Both the position numbers and the translations under genes were made by a program. A DNA stretch of 64,000 nt. Origin: Aureimonas psammosilenae (lineage in GTDB: Bacteria; Pseudomonadota; Alphaproteobacteria; Rhizobiales; Rhizobiaceae). The number at the start of each line of letters is the position of its first letter. Within the stretch, counting starts at the first letter, position 1. Positions 19,201 to 28,563 of this stretch are shown piece by piece. The notes under the pieces were generated by a model. The model did not search any database. It was not told the origin of the DNA and worked only from the letters and a program-made list of their open reading frames with translations. The stretch is taken from contig NZ_WEZG01000012.1 in the NCBI RefSeq assembly GCF_009176975.1, forward strand, positions 62,001-126,000, read 5' to 3'.

Positions 19201-19902
19201 TCAGTAGCGCTCTTCTTCCTCGTCGTCGGGGGTCGTGCGCTTCATGGAGGACAGCTTGGCGAAGACCGCCGCCGCGTCCAGTTCCTCGTCCTCGCCACGC
19301 TCGCGCGGGCGATAGTTCTGGGTCTGGGCGGCGGACAGGAGACGCTCCTCCTCCGCCACTTCCTCGGCCGAGCGCACGATGCCGCGCGACGCCTTCTCGA
19401 TCTCGATGTCGAGGTCGATCTGCGAACAAAGGCCGAGCGTCACCGGGTCCATCGGCTGGAGATTGGCCGAATTCCAGTGAGTGCGGTCGCGGATCTGCTG
19501 GATGGTGTTCTTGGTCGTGCCGACGAGGCGCGACACCTGCACGTCCTTCAGCTCGGGATGGTTGCGCACCAGCCAGAGAATGGCGTTCGGCCGGTCCTGG
19601 CGCTTGGAAACCGGCGTGTAGCGCGGGCCCTTCTGCTTGGCTTCCGGCACGCGCACCTTCGGCGGCGAAAGCTTCAGCTTGTGCTTCTCGTCGTTCTCGG
19701 CGCGCTTGATCTCGTCGCGCGAAAGCTGGCCGGTCAGCGTCGGGTCGAGACCCTTGATGCCCTGCGCCGACTCGCCGTCCGCGATGGCCTTCACTTCAAG
19801 GGGATGCATGGTGCAGAAATCGGCGATCTGTTCGAAGGACAGGGACGTATTGTCCACAAGCCAGACGGCCGTCGCCTTCGGCATGAGAAGCTGCTCGGCC
19901 AT
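19201..19902 (-). CDS. trcR: Cell-cycle transcriptional regulator TrcR (DUF1013)
   Basis: A 233-residue member of the DUF1013 family, named TrcR in alphaproteobacteria, where it is placed in the CtrA/GcrA cell-cycle network. The N-terminal half (LMPKATAVWLVDNTSLSFEQ) and middle (RPNAILWLVRNHPELKD, then VGTTKNTIQQIRDRTHW) contain two helix-turn-helix-like segments. The C-terminus is acidic. It stands alone with a leader of about 100 bases. No nearby gene explains its role beyond the presence of other cell-cycle regulators in the window. Confidence 0.9.
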   Translation of the reverse strand: MAEQLLMPKATAVWLVDNTSLSFEQIADFCTMHPLEVKAIADGESAQGIKGLDPTLTGQLSRDEIKRAENDEKHKLKLSPPKVRVPEAKQKGPRYTPVSKRQDRPNAILWLVRNHPELKDVQVSRLVGTTKNTIQQIRDRTHWNSANLQPMDPVTLGLCSQIDLDIEIEKASRGIVRSAEEVAEEERLLSAAQTQNYRPRERGEDEELDAAAVFAKLSSMKRTTPDDEEEERY

Positions 19903-20030
19903 GAATACGATCCTTTGTCGAGCCCCCTCCTTGCGGAAGCGGGCGGTGGCAGTTCACCACAAATGCGGGGATACGAGTTTTATACGAATAGATGGCTCTT
20001 TCCGCAAGGAATACGGTGGCCGCACCTTTT

Positions 20031-20195
20031 AAAGCCGGGGACGAACCCTCCTGGGGTCGGCTGGCCGGGTCTTTCCACCGATGACGTCGTCACGAATGCT
20101 CGCCGATGCCGCCAGCATCGACTGCGCTTCGCTCCTCGTCCTCGGACGAAAATCCCTCGCCCATCCTCCGCCCGGAGGTTTCGTCCCCGGCTCTT
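20031..20195. repeat. Imperfect inverted repeat flanking the trcR-qor gap
   Basis: The left arm at 20031-20055 and right arm at 20171-20195 are near-complementary: both contain AGCCGGGGACGAA, then CCTCC and GGG with one mismatch and one inserted base. The 115 bases between them hold no gene. The right arm includes the qor stop codon. It could be a terminator-like structure or one copy of a dispersed intergenic repeat. Confidence 0.6.
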
Positions 20196-21186
20196 ATTCC
20201 ATGGGGAAGAACTTCGTTTTGAGGACGATCTTGCCCACATGGTCCTCGTCGAGATGGCGATGGGCCTCGGCTGCTTCAGTCAACGGATAGCTCGCCTCGA
20301 TGATGGGCCGCGCCTGCCCCGACACGGCGAAGGGCAAGACCTTCTCCTCGATCTCGCGGGCGATGGCCGCCTTGTAGGCGAGGCTTTGAGCGCGAAGGGT
20401 CGAGCCGGTCAGCGTCAAGCGTTTCTGCATGATCAGCGAAAGGTCGATCTCGGCTGTCTTGCCGCGCAGAAAGGCGATCTGCACAATGCGTCCGCTTTCG
20501 GCCGCGACGGCGAGGTTGCGCGAAACGTAGTCGCCGCCGACCATGTCGAGGATGACGTCCGCGCCGTGCCCGCTCGTCGCTTCGCGCAGTCCCTCGACGA
20601 AATCCTCGGTGCGGTAGTTGTAGATATGGTCGACGCCGAGGCGACGCGCCGCCTCCACCTTGTCGGCGCTGCCGACGGTGACCGCCACGCGCGCGCCGAA
20701 GGCCTTGGCGAGCTGGATCGCCGTGGTGCCGATGCCGGACGTGCCGCCATGAACGAGCAAGGTCTCGCTCTCCTTCAACGCGCCGCGCTGGAAGACATTG
20801 TGCCAAACGGTGAAGAAGGTTTCGGGAAAGGCGGCGGCCGAAGCGAGATCGAGCCCTTCGGGCACCGGCATGACGCTGCCCTCTGCGACCGTCGCATAGT
20901 CCGCGTAGCCGCCCCCCGGCAGAAGCGCCATCACGAGATCGCCGACAGCGAAGCGCTCCGCTCCCTCCCCCCTCGCCACGACCCGGCCGGAAACCTCGAG
21001 ACCCGGCCAGTCCGGCGCGCCTTGCGGCGGCGGGTAGGCGCCGAGGCGCTGGAGAACGTCCGGCCGGTTGACGCCCGCCGCTGCGACTTCGATCAGGATC
21101 TCGCCGGATTTCGGCACCGGCACCGGCATCTGGCGCGGGGTCAGCACCTCCGGGCCGCCGAAACCGTTCAGCACGATTGCCGTCAT
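20194..21186 (-). CDS. NAD(P)H-quinone oxidoreductase, zinc-independent (PIG3/QOR type)
   Basis: A 330-residue medium-chain reductase that reduces quinones or similar carbonyl compounds with NADPH. GGPEVLTPRQMPVP opens the catalytic domain, and the nucleotide-binding domain has HGGTSGIGTTAIQLAKAFG followed by FGARVAVTVGSADK. The zinc-ligand residues of alcohol dehydrogenases are missing, as expected for QOR and PIG3 proteins. I start at the ATG at 21186 (MTAIVLNGFGG); an ATG at 21219 would add 11 residues. It is monocistronic, and its 3' end lies inside an inverted repeat. Confidence 0.9.
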   Translation of the reverse strand: MTAIVLNGFGGPEVLTPRQMPVPVPKSGEILIEVAAAGVNRPDVLQRLGAYPPPQGAPDWPGLEVSGRVVARGEGAERFAVGDLVMALLPGGGYADYATVAEGSVMPVPEGLDLASAAAFPETFFTVWHNVFQRGALKESETLLVHGGTSGIGTTAIQLAKAFGARVAVTVGSADKVEAARRLGVDHIYNYRTEDFVEGLREATSGHGADVILDMVGGDYVSRNLAVAAESGRIVQIAFLRGKTAEIDLSLIMQKRLTLTGSTLRAQSLAYKAAIAREIEEKVLPFAVSGQARPIIEASYPLTEAAEAHRHLDEDHVGKIVLKTKFFPME

Positions 21187-21298
21187 TTCCCGCGCAAGTT
21201 CCACTGTAGCCCGCCTCATCAGTTCGATCCCCTCGGGAGGTAGCCCAATTCTGCCGCGTTCAAGGCCCGTTAAGGGATCGTCAACCTCGTTCTCCTAA

Positions 21299-21396
21299 AG
21301 CTGAGGACAGCCGGTTCGCTGGCTAGGCATTGTGGTTTCCACCGTGTCTCCCTGTTGCGCCTCATGAGCCGTATCCTCGGGGTACGGCTTCTTTTT
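21299..21396 (+). ncRNA. Candidate trans-acting small RNA with three hairpins
   Basis: About 98 bases in the gap between qor and rcdA. AGCCGG-TTCG-CTGGCT (21309-21324) is a stem capped by a UUCG tetraloop, and GTGG-TTT-CCAC (21332-21342) is a second stem. A single-stranded stretch with TCTCCCTG, which could pair with ribosome-binding sites, comes next. AGCCGTA...TACGGCT (21367-21389) followed by TCTTTTT is a clear terminator. No ORF or start codon fits. The layout resembles known alpha-rhizobial sRNAs; I cannot assign it to a named family by eye. Confidence 0.6.
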
Positions 21397-21549
21397 GCGT
21401 AGGCTCTTCGGGGTTAACCAGCTTCGCGCAAGCCTCCTTGCCAAAGCCGTCGCGGAACGCCAACCTAGTCGCGCCTATATTGCCTTGCTTCGGAACGATG
21501 CGGGCAGACACGGCGTTGAATGTCGCGTTCCCGAAAGCCGCAAGAAATC

Positions 21550-22080
21550 ATGACGAGTCAAAAAGTGGAATCGGACGAGCGAGACCAGCCCATCAGGCTA
21601 GCCGAGCATCTGGCGTTCTCACGCTCGTTTCAGCCCTTGTTCAACGACGGAATGACGTTGGTGGACGAGACCGCCGTTTATCTCGACGGTGCGGGTCGCT
21701 TGGAATCCAAGGTGCTGTCACGTCAGGCGGCGACACTCTACGCCGCCGAATCGATGCGGTTGACGACACGGCTCATGCAGATCGCCTCCTGGCTCCTTCT
21801 CCAGCGCGCCGCCAACCAGGGCGATATGTCCCGCGCGCAGGTCGAAGCTGAAAAAAGCAAGGTGAAGCTCGAAGGCATCGGCAGCAGTCAGGAATCGGTG
21901 CATTTTCCCGAGCTCCCCGAAGCCTTCCGCGATCTCGTGGACCGCGTGATGAAGCTGGAGCGGCGGATCGCGATGCTGGACCGCGAAATCTACGGCGGCG
22001 CGACGGACGAGGATCGCGAGACCTCGGCAAACCCAGTGGCCGAGCAGCTCAACCTCTTGAAGACCGCCTTCCGCGCCTGA
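21550..22080 (+). CDS. rcdA: CtrA-degradation adaptor RcdA (DUF1465)
   Basis: A 176-residue alpha-helical protein of the DUF1465 family. In Caulobacter RcdA bridges ClpXP, CpdR and PopA to deliver CtrA and other substrates for proteolysis at the cell pole. The core runs from LAEHLAFSRSFQPLF through AATLYAAESMRLTTRLMQ to a C-terminal helix KLERRIAMLDREIYG. The ATG at 21550 is chosen; an ATG 30 bases upstream would add ten residues and is also possible. A strong terminator follows, and the sRNA candidate lies just upstream. Confidence 0.9.
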   Translation: MTSQKVESDERDQPIRLAEHLAFSRSFQPLFNDGMTLVDETAVYLDGAGRLESKVLSRQAATLYAAESMRLTTRLMQIASWLLLQRAANQGDMSRAQVEAEKSKVKLEGIGSSQESVHFPELPEAFRDLVDRVMKLERRIAMLDREIYGGATDEDRETSANPVAEQLNLLKTAFRA

Positions 22081-22092
22081 GACCCGAAGAAG

Positions 22093-22116
22093 CCCGGCAT
22101 CCTCGCCGGGTTTTTT
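22093..22116 (+). terminator. Rho-independent terminator after rcdA
   Basis: CCCGGC and GCCGGG form a 6-bp stem, followed by TTTTTT, 13 bases after the rcdA stop. Confidence 0.85.
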
Positions 22117-22146
22117 GTTTCCCCTCGGCGGTCGTCAAGCAGCAAC

Positions 22147-22172
22147 AAAAAAGCCCGGCATTGCCGGGCTTT
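22147..22172 (-). terminator. Rho-independent terminator after rpmE
   Basis: AAAGCCCGGCA and TGCCGGGCTTT form an 11-bp stem that runs into a T-tract on the minus strand. It lies 26 bases after the rpmE stop. The stem core GCCCGGC also occurs in the rcdA terminator that faces it. Confidence 0.85.
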
Positions 22173-22198
22173 CGTGTTTCCAACCGCTTGGAACGGTC

Positions 22199-22420
22199 TT
22201 AGATGCCGAGGCCTTCGTAGCGCTTCTTGAAGCGCGACACGCGGCCGCCGCGATCCATGAGCTGCTGGCTGCCGCCGGTCCAGGCCGGGTGCGTGGAGGG
22301 GTCGATGTCGAGGTTCAGGCGATCGCCTTCCTTGCCCCAGGTCGAACGGGTCTGGTACTCGCTGCCGTCCGTCATCACGACCGTGATCGTGTGGTAGTCG
22401 GGATGGATGTTCGCCTTCAT
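22199..22420 (-). CDS. rpmE: 50S ribosomal protein bL31
   Basis: A 73-residue ribosomal protein starting [19 protein letters not shown], typical of bL31. It has no cysteine, so it is the zinc-free (C-minus) form. The ATG at 22420 is clear; the longer open frame upstream is meaningless. It stands alone with its own terminator and is divergent from the ABC exporter gene. Confidence 0.97.
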   Translation of the reverse strand: MKANIHPDYHTITVVMTDGSEYQTRSTWGKEGDRLNLDIDPSTHPAWTGGSQQLMDRGGRVSRFKKRYEGLGI

Positions 22421-22599
22421 CGATAGGTCCGTTCGTTCGGTGCGAGGATGCTGGAAGCTCCGCCGGAACGAAGGGCTCCGGGGGCAAAACCGCGCGGTCG
22501 CTTTCAAAGTGTCGGGCGAGCCTTTACATGATCGGCCTCGAACGCACAAGGCGGGCAGGTCCGGCGGCGCCCGCCGTGGCCGACGATCCCGGAGACGAT

Positions 22600-24402
<1,803 letters not shown>

Positions 24403-24407
24403 GGCTT

Positions 24408-25436
24408 TCAGCGCTCCGTCAGCTTCAACTCAATGCGGCGGTTGCGCGAGTGCGCTTCCGGCGTGTCGGCATTGTCGAGCGGCTGATATTCGCCGAAGCC
24501 GGCGGCCGCCAGATGTTCGGCCGGCACGCCCTGTTCCACGAGGAAACGCACCACGGACGCCGCGCGCGCCGAGGAAAGCTGCCAGTTGTCGGCGAAACGC
24601 CCGCCAGAAATCGGCACGTTGTCCGTGTGGCCGTCGACGCGAATGATCCAGTTGAGGTCGGTCGGGATCTCGCGCGCGAGCTGCTTGGCGGCGTCGGCGA
24701 GCTTCGTCATCTCCTCCCGGCCGCCCGGCTGGAGCTGATCGCCGCCGGACGGGAACAGAACCTCCGACTGGAACACGAAGCGGTCGCCGACGATGCGGAT
24801 GTTCTCGCGATCCGCCAGGATCTCCCGCAAGCGGCCGAAGAAGTCGGACCGGTAGCGCGCCAGTTCCTGCACGCGCTGCGCCAAGGCGACGTTCAAGCGG
24901 CTGCCGAGATCGGCAATCTTCGTTTGGCTTTCGCGGTCGCGGCTTTCAGATGCCTGGAGCGCGTCTTCGAGGGCGGCGATCTGCTGGCGCAGCGCCGTCA
25001 ACTGCTGGTTCAGAAGCTCGATCTGCGCCTGCGCGCGCTGCGAGATCTGCGTCTGTGTGGCAAGCTCGCCTTGAAGTCCGCCGACCTTGGCCTCGGCGCT
25101 CGCCGCCGCGCCCGAGCCCGAATTCAAGGCGTCCTGAAGGCGCGAGCGCTCGCTCTCGCTCGATTGGAGCGAGGCCTGAAGCCCGGAAATCTGATCCTGG
25201 AAATCCTGGCCGGTGGAACGCTCCAGAGCCAGCAATTGCGTCAGTTCCGCGATCTGGGAATTCAAGCGATCCAGAACCTCGTCCTTGCCGGAGACTTCGC
25301 GGCTGAGAAGGAACTGCGCGATCACGAAGACCGACAAAAGGAACATGATGGCGAGAAGCAGCGTCGATAGAGCGTCGACAAACCCCGGCCAGTAATCAAT
25401 CGTGCGTTCGGAACGACGGTTGCGGGACAGCGCCAT
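24408..25436 (-). CDS. MotB-like protein with coiled coil and OmpA peptidoglycan-binding domain
   Basis: A 342-residue inner-membrane protein with three parts. One membrane helix starts near residue 17 (WPGFVDALSTLLLAIMFLL) and contains D21 where MotB has its proton-binding Asp. A long coiled coil rich in Gln, Leu, Ala and Glu spans about 50-200. The C-terminal OmpA/MotB domain carries VDGHTDNVPI, LSSARAASVVRFL and NRRIELKL. It is 2 bases downstream of a MotA/ExbB-like gene. No flagellar or Tol genes adjoin, so it is probably a non-flagellar, proton-driven envelope machine whose function I cannot state. Confidence 0.88.
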   Translation of the reverse strand: MALSRNRRSERTIDYWPGFVDALSTLLLAIMFLLSVFVIAQFLLSREVSGKDEVLDRLNSQIAELTQLLALERSTGQDFQDQISGLQASLQSSESERSRLQDALNSGSGAAASAEAKVGGLQGELATQTQISQRAQAQIELLNQQLTALRQQIAALEDALQASESRDRESQTKIADLGSRLNVALAQRVQELARYRSDFFGRLREILADRENIRIVGDRFVFQSEVLFPSGGDQLQPGGREEMTKLADAAKQLAREIPTDLNWIIRVDGHTDNVPISGGRFADNWQLSSARAASVVRFLVEQGVPAEHLAAAGFGEYQPLDNADTPEAHSRNRRIELKLTER

Positions 25437-25438
25437 GG

Positions 25439-26491
25439 TTATTCTCCCGGCGTGTTCGCATCCGCGACGCGGGCGAGCCGGTCGAGCACGCCGCGCAACT
25501 CACGCTGCTCCACCGCCTGCGCTTCCACGAAATCGCGCAAGAGCTGTTGTTCGGAGCGCATGTGCTGGACGAGGCCCTGGATGCTTTCGGCAAGGCTCGC
25601 CATGGCAGCGGAGGTGCGCGGGCTCGCCGACTGGTCCTGCACGAGCTTCGTCAGGCGCTCGGAGATGATCCGCATCTCCTGGCTGCTGTCGGAGGCCACC
25701 GGCACCACCGGCTGCACGCCCGCCGGCGGCAGGAGCATGTCCGATCCGACATCGGTGATGGAGGACAGCCAGTTTTCCAGCTCGGTATAGAAGCGGTTCT
25801 GCGCCCGCCCGACCTGAAGGTCGAGGAAGCCGAGGACGAGCGAGCCGGACAGGCCGAAGAGCGAGGAGGAGAAAGCCGTGCCCATGCCGGCGAGCGGGGC
25901 GGAAAGACCAGCCTTGAGGGCGTTCAGAACGCTCGTCGCGTCGCCGCCGGCCGGGTCGAGGCCCTGGATGGTCGAGCCGATGGAGCCGATCGTGCCGAGA
26001 AGCCCCCAGAAGGTGCCGAGAAGCCCCAGAAACACGAGAAGGCCGATGAGATAGCGGGCGATGTCGCGCGTCTCGTCGAGGCGCGTCGCCACCGAATCGA
26101 GAACGGCGCGCATGGAGGTCGTGGAAAGAGCGATCTGCCTGCGGCGGCCGATCAGCGCGCGCATCGGCGCCAGCAGCACCGGATCGCGCATCCGGTCGAA
26201 ATTGGCCGCGTCCTCGCGGAAGGCGTTCAGCCAGCGCACTTCGCGCGCGAGGCGGATGATCTGGCCGAGCGCCAGAAGGATGCCGACCGCCAGAACCCCG
26301 ACGATCAGTCCGTTGAGGCCCGGATTGGTGATAAAGGCGCTGCGGACCTGGCGCGACAGGATCAGCGCCACGAAGCCCACAAGGCCGAGAAACACCAGCA
26401 TCGACCAGAAGAAGACCATCGGGCTTCCCAGTCGCCCGGCGGCGTAACCGTCCGGCCTGATCCGGTCGTTCGGCGAATTGAAGACCTGCAT
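25439..26491 (-). CDS. MotA/TolQ/ExbB-family proton-channel protein
   Basis: A 350-residue inner-membrane protein with about four helices: MVFFWSMLVFLGLVGFVALI, then LNGLIVGVLAVGILLALGQI, LIGLLVFLGLLGTFWGLLGT and a fourth around LAGMGTAFSSSLFGLSGSLV. The last two match the MotA/TolQ/ExbB channel core. A cytoplasmic segment links helices 2 and 3, and a C-terminal helical tail of about 110 residues ends the protein. I start at the ATG at 26491, which has GAGG 4 bases upstream; a GTG at 26512 is less likely. It forms a two-gene unit with the MotB-like gene. Confidence 0.88.
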   Translation of the reverse strand: MQVFNSPNDRIRPDGYAAGRLGSPMVFFWSMLVFLGLVGFVALILSRQVRSAFITNPGLNGLIVGVLAVGILLALGQIIRLAREVRWLNAFREDAANFDRMRDPVLLAPMRALIGRRRQIALSTTSMRAVLDSVATRLDETRDIARYLIGLLVFLGLLGTFWGLLGTIGSIGSTIQGLDPAGGDATSVLNALKAGLSAPLAGMGTAFSSSLFGLSGSLVLGFLDLQVGRAQNRFYTELENWLSSITDVGSDMLLPPAGVQPVVPVASDSSQEMRIISERLTKLVQDQSASPRTSAAMASLAESIQGLVQHMRSEQQLLRDFVEAQAVEQRELRGVLDRLARVADANTPGE

Positions 26492-26588
26492 GACGCCTCG
26501 ATGTTTCGGCACTTCGCGTGAAGCATCGAAACATTATCCGACAATGCGCCTTGAGGAAACGCCCGGCCTCCGGGCGTTGGGGACGTCG

Positions 26589-27413
26589 TTAAGCGGCGCT
26601 CGTCTTGGTCATGCGGATGGCGTCGTCCGCCTTCTTCAACTGTTCGATGAGTTGCTTGTGGATCAACTCGTTGCCGCAAACGATATCGCCGGAAATGAAG
26701 TCGAAGCGCTCGCCCTCGATGCCCGTGACGATGCCGCCGGCTTCGCGCACGATGATCGAACCCGCCGCACAGTCCCAGGGCGCGAGGGTCCGCTCCCAGA
26801 AGCCGTCGAAGCGCCCGGCGGCCACGGCCACGAGATCGAGCGAGGCGGCGCCGAAGCGACGGATGCCGGCGCTGCCGCCCATGATGTTGCGCATCTCGTA
26901 AAGGAAGCGCGCATGGTCGCCCCGGCCGAGGAAGGGCGCGCCGCAGCCGATCAGCGCTTCGGTCATCTTGGAGCGGCCCGCGACGCGCAACCGGCGATCG
27001 TTGGAAAAGGCCCCGCCGCCGCGCTCGGCGGTGAAGAGCTCGTCCGTCGCCGGGTTGAACACGACGCCAGCGACGATCTCGCCCGCGCGCTCCAGCGCGA
27101 TCGACACGGCGAATTGCGGAATGCCATGAAGGAAGTTCGTGGTGCCGTCGAGCGGATCGACGATCCAGCGGTGCTCGGGGTCCCGACCTTCCACAGCGCC
27201 GCGCTCTTCCATCAGGAAGCCCCAGTCGGGGCGGGCCCGCGACAGCTCCTGGAACACGACCTCTTCCGCCTTGCGGTCGGCGGCCGACACGAAATCGGCC
27301 GGGCCCTTCATCGAGACCTGGAGGTTCTGCACTTCGCCGAAGTCGCGCGTCAGGGAACGGCCTGCCTTGGTGGCGGCCTGCGTCATGACGTTGAGAAGCG
27401 CCGAGCGGGCCAT
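26589..27413 (-). CDS. suhB: Inositol monophosphatase family protein
   Basis: Mg2+- and Li+-sensitive phosphatase of 274 residues that hydrolyses myo-inositol-1-phosphate and related sugar phosphates; E. coli SuhB also acts in rRNA antitermination. Metal sites are visible: FLMEERG, motif A WIVDPLDGTTNFLHG and motif B WDCAAGSIIVREAGG. The ATG at 27413 is preceded by AAGGA, which excludes the 50 extra upstream residues. Its 5' region has two strong hairpins. Confidence 0.93.
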   Translation of the reverse strand: MARSALLNVMTQAATKAGRSLTRDFGEVQNLQVSMKGPADFVSAADRKAEEVVFQELSRARPDWGFLMEERGAVEGRDPEHRWIVDPLDGTTNFLHGIPQFAVSIALERAGEIVAGVVFNPATDELFTAERGGGAFSNDRRLRVAGRSKMTEALIGCGAPFLGRGDHARFLYEMRNIMGGSAGIRRFGAASLDLVAVAAGRFDGFWERTLAPWDCAAGSIIVREAGGIVTGIEGERFDFISGDIVCGNELIHKQLIEQLKKADDAIRMTKTSAA

Positions 27414-27439
27414 GATGAAGATCCTTTGCGAGATAACGG

Positions 27440-27500
27440 CGATCCGTCGGTCGGGTTCGACGGATCGTTGAACGAAGGGAGGGCGGCGTCGGCTCCTCCC
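27440..27500 (-). promoter_or_regulatory. Two hairpins in the suhB upstream region
   Basis: CGATCCGTCG and CGACGGATCG (27440-27449 and 27458-27467) form a perfect 10-bp stem with an 8-base loop. GGGAGG and CCTCCC (27477-27482 and 27495-27500) form a second stem. Neither is followed by a T-tract on either strand. They lie 27 to 87 bases before the suhB start and could be leader structure or protein sites. Confidence 0.4.
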
Positions 27501-27600
27501 GAGCCTTGCGGACAAGGCAGGGTCAGGGCGCGCGGTTTGATGCGTTGCGGCGGTCAAAACCACAATTGCGCCGTGGCATCAAGGCCCGGCGCGCCTCCCC

Positions 27601-28563
27601 TCAACTCGGACGGAAGCGGTTGGCGGCTTCCAGCGCCGCCTTCTTGGTGTCGTCGTCGAGCTTGCGGAAGAACTCGTCCAGCGTCGCGTCGCCGTTGTCG
27701 GCGCGTCTGGCCAGCACCGACCACTTGCCCGCCTCGACCTTGCTGGCGGGAACGCCGATGCCGTCCTTGTAGAGATGGGCGAGCCGGTTCATGGCGATCG
27801 GGTTGCCGCGCGCGGCGGCGCGGCGCAGCCATCCCGCGCCGAGATCGACATTCTTCGCCCCGCCCCGGCCGTTGATCATCCAGATGCCGAGCTCGATCTG
27901 CGCCAGCATGTGGCCGTTGCGCGCGGCCGCCGCGAGGTAGGCACGCGCTTCTTCCGGATCGGCCTGCAAGCCGCCGCGCCCATAGGCGAACATCTGCGAC
28001 ATGGCATATTGCGCGTCCGAAACGCTCGCCGACGCCGCCTTGCTGAAATAAGGCAAGGCCTCGCCGAAGCCGCTATTGGGCGAGGCTTCGATCAGCATCT
28101 GGCCGTAATTATACTGCGCGAGCGCGATGCCGGCATCGGCAGCGGATTTCATCAAGCCCCTCGCCGCCACCGAATCCGTGCGCCCCGCCGAGCCGTCGAG
28201 CAGCATCAGGGCATAGCGGAACTGCCCGTCCGCATTGCCGGCCTTGGAGGCCGCCTCGTACCAATGCGCGGCCTCCGGGTCGCTGCGCGGCACGCCGAGG
28301 CCGCGCGAATAGATTTCGCCGAGAAGGGTCTGAGCGATCGGGTCGCCGAGCTTGGCGAGCGGCAGCGCGATATCACGGGCGGTCAGATAATATCCGCGCT
28401 GGAGCGCGCCATAAGCGCGGTCGTCCGGCGAGATGACCTTGGCGGGCGCTGGCTTGGCCGCATGCCGCTCCGGAGCCGCCTGCGGCGCGGGCGTCTTCTT
28501 GGTTTCGGCGAGGGCCGGCCCCACCAGAAGAACGGCCAGAAGAAGCGGCAGGATTGGCTTCAT
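27601..28563 (-). CDS. Secreted Sel1-repeat protein
   Basis: A 320-residue protein with a signal peptide (PILPLLLAVLLVGPALA, then ETKK) and, from about residue 60, six or so Sel1-like repeats such as AQTLLGEIYSRGLGVPRSDP, GQFRYALMLLDG, AQYAMSQMFAYGRGG and AMNRLAHLYKDGIGV. Sel1 repeats form alpha solenoids that bind other proteins; many alphaproteobacterial members act in exopolysaccharide or envelope regulation. The ATG overlaps the upstream ThiE-like stop by 4 bases, so the two are coupled. The partner is unknown. Confidence 0.88.
   Translation of the reverse strand: MKPILPLLLAVLLVGPALAETKKTPAPQAAPERHAAKPAPAKVISPDDRAYGALQRGYYLTARDIALPLAKLGDPIAQTLLGEIYSRGLGVPRSDPEAAHWYEAASKAGNADGQFRYALMLLDGSAGRTDSVAARGLMKSAADAGIALAQYNYGQMLIEASPNSGFGEALPYFSKAASASVSDAQYAMSQMFAYGRGGLQADPEEARAYLAAAARNGHMLAQIELGIWMINGRGGAKNVDLGAGWLRRAAARGNPIAMNRLAHLYKDGIGVPASKVEAGKWSVLARRADNGDATLDEFFRKLDDDTKKAALEAANRFRPS

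Noticed and set aside
19477-21243. A 588-codon plus-strand frame spanning trcR and the quinone reductase gene
   Set aside because: It runs antisense to two genes with clear families and across their intergenic repeat, so it cannot be a real gene.
24408-26491. Reading the MotA/MotB-like pair as a Zorya defence system
   Set aside because: Zorya needs ZorC/ZorD or ZorE beside ZorAB. Here the neighbours are suhB and an ABC exporter, all core genes.
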